Below, piece after piece: positions 13,561-25,579 of a DNA stretch of 64,000 nt. Each line of letters starts with the position of its first letter. Position 1 is the stretch's first letter. Origin of the DNA: Chrysomallon squamiferum (taxonomy: Eukaryota; Mollusca; Gastropoda; Neomphalida; Peltospiridae); contig CM022667.1 in NCBI GenBank assembly GCA_012295275.1, forward strand, positions 13,443,416 to 13,507,415. The letters run 5' to 3'. The position numbers and the translations under genes are program-made. The notes below the pieces were generated by a model, which saw only the letters and a program-made list of their open reading frames with translations, did no database searches and was not told the origin of the DNA.

Positions 13561-14470
13561 TGTAGTATCATGTTCTAAACCTGTTTATATACACGTTTAA
13601 TATCTGTAGAATCTTTGAGGTATAATAAAGAAGGTAGGTACGTTTGAGCTAATTAATCCTAAAAATAAATTAATGAGTCAAATTTATGAATGTTCGCAAC
13701 ATGTTAATAAATAATGCATTTAATATAATACTTATATATTCGTTTAAAACTATATGAGTAACTCAGTGTTTATGTTGCCAAACGACTGAAACGAATGACA
13801 GTTTCTCCGTAGATTAAGAAGTAAAAATTACAATGAAATTTATTCAGACACAAATTTGTCAATTATTTCATATCAGTGATATCAAGATATCTTGATCTTA
13901 TTTTAATCTGTTTTTGCTAGTTTAATAATATAGAATAATAGATAGTAAAACACTGGTTTCGAACTAGATACAAAATCACATTGATTTCTGAGAATATACA
14001 ACTTTATGCCGTATAGTCACACGTTCCAATAGTCATGTATCAAACAAGTCATACAGACAGAAAGGCAGTGAAATGGAATACTTGACTATGCACAGTTTTG
14101 CTTAATAGATGATCCAGAAGAAAGCACTTTGTTGTAATGTCTTTTCAAGTTGATATCAACAGAATAAAGATGACGTGGACTTTTTTTTTTTTTTTTTATA
14201 TTTGTTGATTATCAGATAGTGTGGAATGTTCATAAATAAAGTCATCAAAAATTGAAATCTTTGGGAGATTACAAAAGGTATGCAGAAAGTCTTCATGTCC
14301 TTGGGCTTAATACGATATTTGTTGTTTTTAAAGTTAAATTTCTATCTAAAGATTTTGTATTTTAAATATTTGTAATGTTTGATACTAATTAGCAGCCTAA
14401 GTTTCGTAGAATTTTATTTGTTTTATTAAAGTGAACTGGCAGTTTAAAATAATTAAATTAACAGCTAAAA

Positions 14471-14487
14471 ATGAGAAGCTTTCTCAT

Positions 14488-14490
<3 letters not shown>
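14471..14490 (+). pseudogene. Fossil subfamily II signal-peptide exon, cut by a GA repeat
   Basis: ATGAGAAGCTTTCTCATCAA (MRSFLI) matches the start of the MKTFLIKG signal peptide of the gene at 23984, and the upstream bases (acagctaaaa) match too. After 20 nt the exon runs into (GA)n, so the remaining 48 nt and the donor are gone. Confidence 0.75.

Positions 14491-14551
<61 letters not shown>
14491..14551. repeat. (GA)n microsatellite
   Basis: About 30 GA units fused to the fossil signal-peptide exon. One of five GA/CT tracts in the window, all at subfamily II 5' ends. Confidence 0.97.
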
Positions 14552-14555
<4 letters not shown>

Positions 14556-14790
14556 CCTGTTGTTGTCATTACCATTATTGTCATCATCATCATCATCATA
14601 ATCAATGGTATTTCTCAAAATCAGGTTGTTCACTTTCACTGTAATATTTCTGTTTTTGCTGAGTATATTGATTCTGTTTTTGTTCATTTGTTTCTATGTT
14701 GTTGTTTTCTTCAGAAAGATCTGGGACTAAAAGTCGCGTTTTGTTAAAATTAGGATATCAACCTCTATTTTGATTGTAAAAACACACGTG

Positions 14791-16146
14791 GATTTTTCCC
14801 CAAAAACGTTTTTACAAGTTTATGAGTTTCAATTTTAAAAGTGAATGGAATTTGTGTGATACAAAATGAGCTGTGAATTTTCTTTTCTTATCCCTTCTTC
14901 TTTTTTTATATTTTTTTAATTTTAATATAGTTCATATTCATGAAACAGCCGAACGAAATTATCGGATTGAACTATTAGGAATGAATTATATTTGAATTAC
15001 ATTTAGGATTTTAACACTTAAAAATTTTTCATTTAAAAATAGATAACTACAATCCAAAATTAATTGACACTGTAGATTTTAGAGTGTATGTTTAGACCTA
15101 AAATAATAATCATAGTTATAGAAACGCTGAATAACATACTTCAGTGATAAATTATCTATTTATCTCACTGATAAGCTGTATTACCTATATAAAATATGAT
15201 TATATTTCATGGCTCTGGATTACAGATCATTCTTCAGTGGTACAACATATAGAATCAGATATTTGGTTTTTCATTTTTCTTTAATGAATTATTAGTATTA
15301 ACAAATAATTAACGTTTTCGTTCTTAATTAACTTACTTTTATATTATAGTTTTGTATAAAAAAGAACAAATGAATAGATATTTAGATCAGCCCCATATCA
15401 AAAACAAATTGGTTTCACGTAAGATAAGAGTCCGGGCTTCTTAAAGTGAGTTCTGCACAAGCTGTCACTGATTATGCGCCCCGTTTCAGATAAATAAACT
15501 ATTCATATTCAGAGTTTACAGATTTAAAATTCCAAATTCCATTTCCACTGTATTTTGTCACTTTTTTCTCAGAATACAACCATCAAATTTGATAAAATAA
15601 ACAAAAAATAAAAAAAATAAACATAAAAACTAGGTTTTTAAAAGTTTATTTTCTTTCTGTTTCCATTTACCTTTTCAGACTTATCCTTTATCAACAAAAA
15701 AAAAATAAAATAAAATAAAATAAAAAATAAAAACACTAAACAACAACAAAAAATAAAATAGAACAGCTGTTAAAATGTGTAAAGAAATTAACAATATTGT
15801 AGATTACAAATTATGTATACTAATTGACCCAACGGGACTGTGAGAGATGTATGCACATACAGCAAATGCATTCCATCCAACTGTTTTTATGTCAATGTAC
15901 TAGACACATCCAGCAGCGTCGTAATATATTCTCTTTCATAGGATCTTTCTGTGACGATCTAATATTTATTTTTTTCGATTTGATACCTAATCTGTAGAGT
16001 ATTTCGATGTGTGAAATACTGATACAACAATATTCATTAACCCTACTAAATTATTAAAAATAATTCATTTCAGTTAATAACGAACATCAGCATTCTGATA
16101 TCATAATATACTCTTTAAAAATCGACATGTTTAGGAATTATACTTA
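14791..16146. other. Noncoding spacer, duplicated inverted near 48.6-49.5 kb
   Basis: No gene is seen. About 15300-16140 matches 48590-49440 in reverse orientation (for example aactgaaatgaatta on opposite strands), so the Tc1 element and its flank were copied together. Confidence 0.65.
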
Positions 16147-17095
16147 ACTAAAAAAGTTTGTATCAAATGTTTGTAGCTTCGAAATAATTTAAAATAAAGT
16201 GATCAATCTTTGTAATACGTTAGCTGAATATCCCCAGTCGCTTTGGGTAAGTGAAAGAGGACAGTTTGTTATATCGCACGCCGCTATGTATACTGCACGT
16301 GCACAAGGATGTATTGAAATGGTATTTTGATGCGCTGACACACCATGATCCAGAAACAAAAGGAAGATTTTATCCTGTTTATAATGGGTCGCCGTCCAGG
16401 CTTAACGGAAAATCAACGTCTTGAAGTAAGGGGACGGTTTCACGCCGGTCATTGCGTTCACGACGTCGCTCAGTACCTTCCTGTTGATGACAGTACCATA
16501 TAACGACTCCAACAACGCGTACACCAAAGTGGGCACGTTCGAGATCGACCCCGTTCTGGTAGACCACGATTTTCTACTCCAAGAGAACATAGATACTTAG
16601 TGACGTCATCTCGACGTCACAGGTTCGAAAGTGTTCCACTTTAGCACGTACGTTACAGCGAACTACAGGCACTAGAATTCATGCTCAAACTTTCCATGCT
16701 TCTGGTTTACAAGCACGTCGCCCTGTCGTAGCTGTTCCCCTGACAGCGCGTCACGTTCAGGAACGTCTGAGATAGAGACAGACAATGGGATCAGTCATTC
16801 CATTCAGCATCCTGGCAGTCTGTTTCAACATGACAACGCTAGACGACGACTAACCTTGAGCGGAACAACATTGAACTGGCCACCAAAGTCACCATTTTAT
16901 AAGATGTACCCCTCCGTTTCATCAGCTCACATTAAAGCAAAGACGCTGACACCGTGACGACGTGTTACTACTGCTGGCCACATTCAGAAATGCTGTATCA
17001 ATGAAATAACGGGTACAAATAAAATCAATATCCAATCAGGTTGTCTGTATTTCATATCTTGTACATAATTGCTAAACTTTTTTCGCACAGTTTAT
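16147..17095 (+). mobile_element. Decayed Tc1/mariner-like DNA transposon
   Basis: From 16384 a frame reads MGRRPGLTENQRLEVRG, then HAGHCVHDVAQYL, the helix-turn-helix start of a Tc1 transposase, and then a stop. RDRPRSGRPRFSTP, the GRPR hinge between the two DNA-binding parts, and TSSRRHRF follow in other frames. Further on, tttcaacatgacaacgctag encodes the FQHDNA catalytic segment, and tggccaccaaagtcacc the WPPKSP motif, but the glutamate end is deleted. Ends near 16147 and 17095 carry similar aaaaaagttt motifs in opposite orientation, possibly the terminal inverted repeats. Several stops, frameshifts and a deletion rule out activity. Confidence 0.85.
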
Positions 17096-17152
17096 ATAGA
17101 TATGACCTCAGATCCAATATGCTAAGCGTTTTGAATAAAATACTTAAAGTTG

Positions 17153-17187
<35 letters not shown>

Positions 17188-17954
17188 AATAATCATAAAT
17201 TTAATATATAAATAACTAAATAACAAATCGTTTGTTATTTTTACAAAGAAAGGTGAATTTTCTTTGTAGAAGTGATCCGATAAAAACCACTTAAATCGAA
17301 CAGAAGCCTTGTTATAGCAGAGTAACATATGCATGTGCTTTGCATTTAGATATTTTATTTTGTTTTGTTTTAATTATTTTGTTTTCACTTCTTTAACTTT
17401 GTTATTATTTTTAGTGTTGTCGTTGTTGCTGCATTTCAATGTTCATTTATTTTACACAATTTCCATACAGTTATAAATTTGAAATTCATAATAAAAAAAA
17501 ATTAAAAAAAAAAAATTCAGTTTTAAATTACTACCATTCACCTAAATGAAAATATACCACACTCACTGATTTATTTCATTACATAATTACCTCGACATCG
17601 TCATAATTTAGATTTCTAAACCAAATAGGTGAACAGATCGACCTACAATAATAAAATGTCTGTGTGTGGGTGTGTGTTCCAAACAATTTCCTACTTACCT
17701 CTTAATATAAATATGTATGTAGTTTTAGGATCAAAATAGAGGTTCATATCCTAATTTTAACAACACTTTTACTCCTAGATTTGTCTGAAGAAAAATACAA
17801 CATTGAAACAAAAGAACAAAAACACGATCAATATACTGAGAAAAAAACTAATAACAAGAACTTCACATGCAAAGAAATATTACAAATATAATAACTAGAT
17901 TTTGAAGATAATCATTGATGATGAAGATGATGAAAATAATAATGCATGCAGCAA

Positions 17955-17956
<2 letters not shown>

Positions 17957-18039
<83 letters not shown>
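17957..18039. repeat. (CT)n microsatellite in a fossil intron 1
   Basis: About 41 CT units. On the minus strand this GA tract follows a recognisable signal-peptide exon donor by about 20 bases, so it lies in the former intron 1. Confidence 0.97.
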
Positions 18040-18043
<4 letters not shown>

Positions 18044-18056
18044 AATTCATGAATAC

Positions 18057-18125
18057 CTTTCTGCAGTTTTACAATAGAATAGGACATCAAAAACCCAGAT
18101 TCATTTGATCAGCAAAGCTTCTCAT
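18057..18125 (-). pseudogene. Fossil subfamily II signal-peptide exon
   Basis: On the minus strand ATGAGAAGCTTTG opens an exon that lines up with the signal-peptide exon at 34951-34884, down to tgtaaaactgcagaaag and an intact GT donor. It is 69 nt instead of 68 and has in-frame stops. No PAN, C1 or C2 exon of this copy follows. Confidence 0.75.
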
Positions 18126-18615
18126 TTTCAGCTGTTAACTTAATTATTTACAACTGCCAGTTCACTTTAATAAAACAAATTAAATTCTATGAAACTTAGG
18201 CTTCTAATTAGTATCAAACATTAGAAATATTCAAAATACAAAAACTTTAGACAGAAATTTAACTTTAAAAACAAAACATATCGTATTAAGCCGAAGGACA
18301 TGAGCACGTTCTCTATAACTTCTGTAATCTCCCAAAGAAATACATTTTTGATGACTACATTTATTAACATTCAACACTATCTGATAATCAACAAATATAA
18401 AAACAAAACAAAAAGTGGACGTCAGCTTTATTCTGTTGATATCAGCTTGCAAAGACATTACAACAAAGTGATTTCTTCTGGATCATCTATTAAGCAAAAG
18501 TGTGCATTGTCAAGTATTCCATTTCACTGCCTTTCAGTTTGTATGACTTGTTTGATACATGACTAATGGCACATGTGGACTATAAGGCATAAAGCCGAAT
18601 ATTGTCAGAAATCAA

Positions 18616-18626
18616 TTATTATTATG

Positions 18627-18679
<53 letters not shown>

Positions 18680-20093
18680 CTGGTATATTACTATTTAGAA
18701 TTTATTATTATACATACATATAAACATACGTATATATACATCATTTAATTAAAGAGAAAAACAACAAACCAACCTAAAAACTCTCTGTATTTATGAATTC
18801 GAGCCAAAATAAAAATACAAAAGGTTCTAAAAAATACATCGACTTGTAAACCAGTATAGGTACCTTTAAAATTCAGGCCAATCGACATAACATTAGAGAG
18901 ATTGTTTTTCTTTTCTTTTTTTAAATTAATGTTGTGAATGTCAGATTAGATGTTGATTATTTTATTCGCAAATGAATAGAGAAAGATATTGATTTAAGGA
19001 ACCATTGTTTCTAATATATAGTACACTGATTTGCGTAAATCATTTATTTCTCTCTCAATTTTTTTTATGTGATTATTATTATTATTATTTTGTTAATAAA
19101 ATTCATCTTACGATTGGCAGTATCAAAATGAAAAAAGATAAAACATCTTTTGGTTCTTCTTCTTCATAGTTATTACAATATTGATTGTGTCAAGCTGACA
19201 AAACATTTAATGAATTTCATTTTCCCAGAGGAACAATCCTGGTCGTCTGTGAATATTTAATAATATTTTGTCACTTGAAACGATTATTATCAAGAAAATA
19301 ATTATTTCAACATGTCACACATCAGTTATATTTCTGGATCTGTTGATTCTTTTTCTTTCGAATTTTCAGTTTACTGCTTAATCTTTGCTTTAGGATTAAC
19401 ATTCGTAATAGTAGAGTGAGTAATAGAAGTACAAACAATAAGTAATTATTTAATTATGTGTGAAGGAAACAAAGGTTTTGGTTGAATTGTCAGTATCAAG
19501 TGTAACAGAAGCAGTATAATTGTAATCGGTTCACTTGGTGTTATTTTCTTTGTATTACCTCCCTTGTGCTCGCTATACATTTATTCTTCTTATAAATATT
19601 TAATTTTTGATTTGAATATAGATAGATACGCTTCGTGTGAGTGGACTGAAAAGTATTTAACTTGTTTATAGCTTGAATTCTTTCAACAACATCGGTAGAC
19701 AGACACACAGAAACACAGACGTGCTGTTATTAGCTGTTTTTCATTTCTTCAGTATATTCACTTAGATGTATTTTAAACTGATACTATTTCTCTCTTTTTT
19801 TTTTATCCTTTTCATTTTTTTTTTTTTTTTTTTTTTTCTGAAGTCACAGTGATCAGAACTGGTAATCATTACTACGTTGATAATTTTATATATTCTAATT
19901 TTAACGAGATATTGTGTTTTATTTGTTCCTTTCGAGATTTTATTTTTATTATAAAAAGAACATCCCACCTTTTGACCTAATTTGTTTTATCTTTTACTAG
20001 CAACTGCTGCAGTAGTAGTAGTACTAGTAGTAGTAGTGTCTTCTTGTCATTATTATTCTTATTCTTATTCTTATTATTATGATTATTATCATG

Positions 20094-20126
<33 letters not shown>

Positions 20127-20138
20127 TTTATTATGATG

Positions 20139-20194
<56 letters not shown>

Positions 20195-20437
20195 TGGACA
20201 TGGCTTCAAAACCCATATTACAATAACAGGGCTACTGATGATGTCAAGAAATATAACATGTACAATGTAGTGAGCTGTTAAACAAATAGAACACGTGTAA
20301 CATACTGAGGTGTTGAAGAAATGGAATATTAATAATGTTTAATATATTAACTGGACGAACAGATACATTATATTGATAGTTTAAATGGTGTATTATGACA
20401 GGACAGAAATACAATTAAGAATAACTAAACACTTTAT
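18616..20437. other. AT-rich intergenic sequence with ATT arrays
   Basis: No gene is seen. 18616-18678 and 20046-20192 are ATT/TTA microsatellites. 18690-19480 is a diverged third copy of the sequence at 7980-8950 and 26700-27560. Confidence 0.65.
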
Positions 20438-20935
20438 TGACACGTTTCTGTCAAGTATATGTGGGAGAATGGTGGACAATATACAAGAGGAAAATTTGAC
20501 TATACGAAACAGTTTCTGAAGCACGTGACACCTGCAGTCAGATAGGTTGAAGACTGCTTGTACTGGACATAGAAGAGAAAAAACAGCTGTTGGTGACTAC
20601 ATCAAAACAAACATAGGTAGGAACTTATACATTTATAAACAACTGCTACTACTCCAATCACTACTACTTGTAAACTACTGCTACTACTACTGCTACAACT
20701 GTTATTTGTCATACATTTTATGGGTTTTATACAAATCTAACAGAAGAAAAGGTGGAAAACAATTTTGTTTGGGAGAATGGACAAAACGTACATTTTGAAA
20801 AATGGGACAACAATGAATCCGATAACTACCTGGACGATTGCGCGATATTAATTCCAACAAGCAAAATGTGGTGTGACATTAACTGTATACATTCAGTAAA
20901 TATATATTTGTTGAATAAACAACAAAAAATTAAAT
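20438..20935 (+). pseudogene. Subfamily IV C-type lectin pseudogene (duplicate)
   Basis: C1 (about 20495-20617) reads SEARDTCSQIG and then the TGA at 20548-20550 shared with the copy at 1-540. A one-base loss in the A run after EEK throws the rest off frame, although its ATAG|GTAGG donor is intact. C2 (about 20715-20920) is better kept than in the other copy: FVWENGQNVHFEKWDNNESD, YLDDCAILIPTSKMWCDINC, but the terminal ICEK segment is replaced by SVNIYLL. ESD stands where the EPN-type tripeptide normally is. Confidence 0.85.
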
Positions 20936-21475
20936 TTATTTATATATTTGTTTGTTTTATCTATACGTCAGTGCGATTAAAAAAAAAAAAAAAAAAAAAA
21001 AAAATTTAATTATCATTATCACCAACCTGTCATTCATTCATTTCTTGATTCGTTCATTTGAAAAACAAAATTATTTACGGACACTTATAGCCGCAATGTT
21101 TTGAATAATTAAAATGACAGCAAGAACAACAGCAGTAAGAGAAAAGGAATAAAGAAATCAGGTGTAGTACAGATATTAAATGATGATTATTTCGTAGAAG
21201 AATTAAACGACATTGAAGGGATTAAAACAAATATATGATCGATGAAAAAATAAAAAATGAAGAAAATAAAATAAAAACTGTATTAAATTCACAGATAGAG
21301 ATAGAAACAGAAAGTGAACAATAAAAATACAAATAAAGAAGAATTGTTTTTCAGTTTATTTATTTAACTGACCTGCATTACAATTCTCATATAAGTCGAA
21401 GAAAATCTGCTTGAAGATATGATTTTTTTTAATTATTATTTTGTGGTTGTTGCTCGTCAGGTTCTTACGACTAAT
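20936..21475. other. 3' flank of the second subfamily I gene
   Basis: No gene is seen. It holds a 25-base A run (20980-21004). The part after 21290 is shared with 840-999. Confidence 0.6.
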
Positions 21476-22508
21476 TTAGAGGTTTTCACATATGTATTTT
21501 AAAGGTATTTGACAACGAACATCTGCCCATTTGCCTACTTGTAATAAAAACACAGTGCAGTCTTCAAAATCGAGATTATTAGGTTCATTTTCATTCCAGT
21601 TCGTATAAATGGCTTTTTCACCATTCTCCCACACATACGTTTTCTCCTCAATTTCATCAGTTAATCCGATGTAAAATCTGTTGAGATTTGACTCTGTAAA
21701 ACAAATGAATGTAAATGTAGTAATAGTGATAGCAGTAGTAGCGGTGGTATAGAAGTAACAATAGCGATGAAGCAGCAATAGCAGAGACAGATGCAGGAAA
21801 ACAAGTAGAAGTGGAAGCAGTGTTAACAGTAACAGTAGTAGTAGTAGCAGTGGCAGTTATTGTTGTCGTAGTAGTTGTAGTAGTAATAGTAATACTACTG
21901 ATCAAATGAAACAAACACATAAATAAATAAATAAACAAATAAATAAATAAATAAATAAAAAGAGAAATAAGAAAACAGTAGACACACCTATGTTTGAAAG
22001 GTAGCGCGACAGAATTCTGTTTTTTTCTTCCGTGTCTAACACGATCAATCTTGATCTCAGCTGGCCGCAAGCAACACGTGCCTCAGCAAATGTTTTACGA
22101 TCTTCAGACAACTTGAAGCACAGTGTGTCCAAAAACACGAAACCCTCATCAGTCGGACAGAAATCTATGAAACAAAAACAACTATATAACATTCACTACT
22201 TTAATAATTTTATATACATAATTATGCACACATAATTACCGCCGTTATCCCCACAAAATTTAAAAAAAAAAGAAAAAAAGATCAGGTTACAATATGATGT
22301 CAAAATCATACTGTTACGATAGAAACATAAAATTCATTTCACTACCATACAAACATAAAATTTTAGCTGTTGCCATAGAAAGATGAACTTGAACATATTT
22401 TTATTCAAAGATCAATTTCAAACAGCTATTATATACAGAAAACGATTCAAATGAGACTGTTGCCAAGCAAAATACAAAATTCAGATTGTTACGACTAAAA
22501 AGTCTTAC

Positions 22509-22539
<31 letters not shown>

Positions 22540-23097
22540 CAAAGGTTAAATTTAGCCTGCTACCTGAAGGAATGTAATAGTGCTTCCAGTTTGCCGTGTC
22601 AGACGTACTGACGTAAGTACCAAACCTCACAGAATAATGGCGACATTTTCCGTTGTCGTAGGTAAACGAAAAACATGCTGGATTCTTGGTGCAGGCAGAG
22701 CCACAGTCTATCATGGTCTTCACGTCAGTGGCTTCGTATATTTCAGCGTTAAGTGCACTGACGTAATCATATTTTTCTTTCTCAATCCAAACCCATCTGG
22801 TGCCAATGCAGCTTCAATGACAGTAAAATAAAACTATTTTCGTTACTTGTATTAAATAGTGACATTTAGTAAGATGTAATTCAGTTGATGACGTTAATCT
22901 GTTTATCATTCTATCAGTTCATCCACTCATTTACCATATATGTCTATTTGTCTATCTAACTTACGCACACATCCACACTGTTATTCTGTTTCAGTATAAA
23001 ATAAAAAGAGTACGTATATTTATACATGCCTGTCTGCCATTTTAGAACACACGAAAACAGCTGACAACAACAGAAACTGGTGGAAAGTGTTTTGCAT
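21476..23097 (-). CDS. Secreted PAN + C-type lectin domain protein, subfamily I (duplicate)
   Basis: Exons on the minus strand: 23097-23030, 22811-22564, 22164-21988 and 21693-21476 (TAA), 711 nt, 236 aa, same lengths and phases as 1000-3124. Signal peptide MQNTFHQFLLLSAVFVCS. All CTLD cysteines are present (FCPTDE, TLCFKLS, ARVACGQL, FEDC, DVRCQ, YICENL). The ligand tripeptide is EPN, the mannose-type form, against EPD in the other copy. The first intron begins GC (ACAG|GCATGT), where the paralogue has GTATGT; GC donors are usable but weaker. FYSGYSK of the paralogue is FLLQVGK here, suggesting a small compensated frame change. Confidence 0.87.
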
Positions 23098-23983
23098 TTT
23101 GTATAAATAAATTTTAGTGAGTAAAACGACGAAGTAAACAGGTCGTAATAAATATCAATGTTTGAGGTTATCTTAAGTCAAACGACAACAGCAACAATAA
23201 CAAGAAAGCACACAAAACTAAATTAAATTGACATAAATAAAGCAGAACCGACAAACACGAAAAAGGAAATAAGAAAAGAAAAAAAAAAACAAAAAACAGA
23301 CAGACAGAGAGAAAAGTAAAACAGAAGAATAATAATTAAAAATAAAACGCCTCAAAAACAAATAAAGCGTGAAATAAAATAAAATAATAGAATCACATTT
23401 GACGCAACTGACTGCTGTGAGGCCAAATATCGGTTTACATTGATTCATTAATTTTGTATACATTTTCACATCTATCTGAATGATTAAATGTTGAATTCCA
23501 TCTATGACCTTTAAGCACGAATGACTTGTTCTGTTGTTTGATAAAATATGTATAGTTATTACAGTACCATATAAAGATGTTTTGAGTCAGTATAGCATTA
23601 ATACAAAATACTAGTCATGATCATTTGTATTGTCACAATGAAGCTGTTCCCATTGGAGTTGTTGCTAGTGTTGTCCCTGATGTTGATGTTGTTTTGGTCG
23701 ATGTCATTTGCTATCGTTAGTTATGAATATTAGTTAGAATCAAATGGATATGAATGTAGTCTTCAAAAATTAAATTAAATTTATTGGAGTGTGAAGGAAA
23801 TCCCATTCTTTCAGTTTAATACAACGTTCTTGCTGAATTTAGTTTCTGAAAGTTTTTGTTTTTCTAGCTTTGGATATTAGGAACTCGTATTTGGTACTCC
23901 ATATCAGCCTAAGTTTGACGGATTTTCATTTGTTTATATTAAGGTGAACGTACAGTTGTAAAATAGAAAAGTTAGCAGCTAAA
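23098..23983. other. Divergent intergenic region between subfamily I and II genes
   Basis: The two genes are head to head, so both promoters should lie in this 886 bp. 23420-23560 is the dispersed flank repeat. The last 120 bases before 23984 match the sequences upstream of 14471, 18125 and 34951. No coding sequence is seen. Confidence 0.6.
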
Positions 23984-24343
23984 ATGAAAACCTTTCTTAT
24001 CAAAGGAATCTGGGTATTGTCTGTCCTCTTCTGTTGTGAAACCGCAGAAAGGTATGTATAAACGTCCTGAGAGAGATTTTCTTGGAATTTTTCCATGTTT
24101 TATTCTTTTGACGCTACAGTAAATATAAAAATTGGGTAATCTATCAGAGCTATCTCTGGTTTAAAAAGTCACATAAAACTGTATAAAAACAGTTGTCAAA
24201 ATGGACTTGTCCTGTAAAATATGACAGGCCGTCTCACGTTTGTCTGATCTACCAATTTTGTATTATTAAGCTCACTGTTGCAGTTTATATTGGCGTGAAA
24301 TTTCTTCTTCTTTTTTTCAAATTTCTTTCTGTTGTTTTCATTT

Positions 24344-24424
<81 letters not shown>

Positions 24425-24896
24425 GAGTGGGTGAATGGATGTATGTACGTACTTATGTATGTATGTATGTATGTATGTATTTATGTATGTATATTTTACT
24501 AGATGTTTTACTATTGTAGGTGCAGCCCTTCATCTGTTTGGATTAGAAATGTAAATTTTAACGATGTTGATGTAAACGATGGGCTCATAACTACTCTAGC
24601 TGGATTTACAAGCGCAGGGTTTTGTGGGATACGATGTGCAGATAACTCTGTCTGTAAATCGTTTTCATACAATGTGAGTGGTGTTTGTCGACTCCACTCA
24701 GTGAGATTTTCAAACTACAACAGTTACTCTAAATCACCTGGCTGGAACTACTTCTACCTCAGTGCAGGTAACGTAGGTTTTATTAATTAATTAATTCTTT
24801 CTTTGTTTCTTTCTTTCTGTCTGTCTATCTTTAAGAATTTATAAACTTATTAGTTGGCTACATCTTCATCAAATGAAATTTTCTATCATAATAATA

Positions 24897-24927
<31 letters not shown>

Positions 24928-25579
24928 TGATAATAATAATAAATCAGTTAGTTGTTTAGAAGCATGTGTAATGAAGAAATCATTTTCAAATTTTCTATAA
25001 GACATTTTGAAAGAAAGAAATTAACTGTTTTATTCTCACAGGTTCATGTCCAGTAGAAGACGGGTTTGTGTACTTGGACGAAGTGTATCTGTGTATGAAG
25101 GCTTTTGTGGATAAGAAAACATTTTCTCAAGCACGTGACGCCTGCAGTCAGATAGGTTCAAGACTGATTGTACTGGACTCAGAACAGAAAAATACGGCTG
25201 TTGGTGACTACATCGTTGCACACATAGGTAAATTGGTTTCCTTCATCATTATCATCACTATTATTATTATCGTCGTCAATATCGGTTGCATTGTTTTCAT
25301 CACTATCATAATCGTCATTATTATTATTATTTTTATTATTATTATTATTATTATTTTTTAGCCACAGACAACTTTTACATCGGTCTAACAGACGAGAAGG
25401 TTGAAAACACGTTTGTCTGGGAGAATGGTGAAGCGGTAAAGTTCACGAGCTGGAACGAAAATGAACCAAGTGATGGTGCCAGAACTGAAGACTGCGTCAT
25501 GTTAGTACCAACAGATAAAGTGTGGGGCGATGTGCAATGTTCTCGATATGAAAAATACATTTGTGAAAAACTTGTGTAA
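23984..25579 (+). CDS. Secreted PAN + C-type lectin domain protein, subfamily II
   Basis: Exons 23984-24051 (signal peptide MKTFLIKGIWVLSVLFCC), 24520-24767 (PAN), 25042-25227 (C1) and 25362-25579 (C2, TAA), 720 nt, 239 aa, phases 2/1/1, all GT/AG. PAN shows SAGFCGIRCADNSVCKSFSY then GVCRLHS. The CTLD has SCPVEDGFVYL, VYLCMKAF, DACSQIGSRLIVLDSE, FYIGLTDEK, the tripeptide EPS, TEDCVMLVP, WGD before the next cysteine (DVQCS) and YICEKLV. EPS is neither the mannose nor the galactose type, so sugar choice cannot be predicted. Closest relatives: the inverted gene at 32541-34951 and the orphan exon at 6738. Confidence 0.92.
24346..24490. repeat. (AAT)n and (TATG)n microsatellites in intron 1
   Basis: An AAT run (24346-24423) followed by TATG units (about 24450-24490) ends close to the PAN acceptor of the subfamily II gene. 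Confidence 0.93.

Larger units (their letters stand above)
13965..14790. repeat. Left arm of a large inverted repeat
   Basis: Reads as the reverse complement of 17715-18615 over several hundred bases, including the stretch caaacaagtcatacagacag, the subfamily II 5' flank, and opposing GA/CT tracts. The roughly 2.9 kb between the arms contains a decayed Tc1 element. Confidence 0.8.
17715..18615. repeat. Right arm of the large inverted repeat
   Basis: Reverse-complement partner of 13965-14790. It keeps more of the subfamily II 5' end than the left arm. Confidence 0.8.

Noticed and set aside
17863-18108. Open frames of Arg-Glu or Leu-Ser repeats over CT/GA tracts (also 14487, 34436, 49528, 60237)
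   Set aside because: They are translations of dinucleotide microsatellites with no independent coding evidence.
19977-20281. Poly-Tyr, poly-Ile and poly-Asn frames over ATT/AAT arrays (also 6578, 29292, 30613, 40141)
   Set aside because: Trinucleotide repeats read in three frames; no conserved residues outside the repeat.
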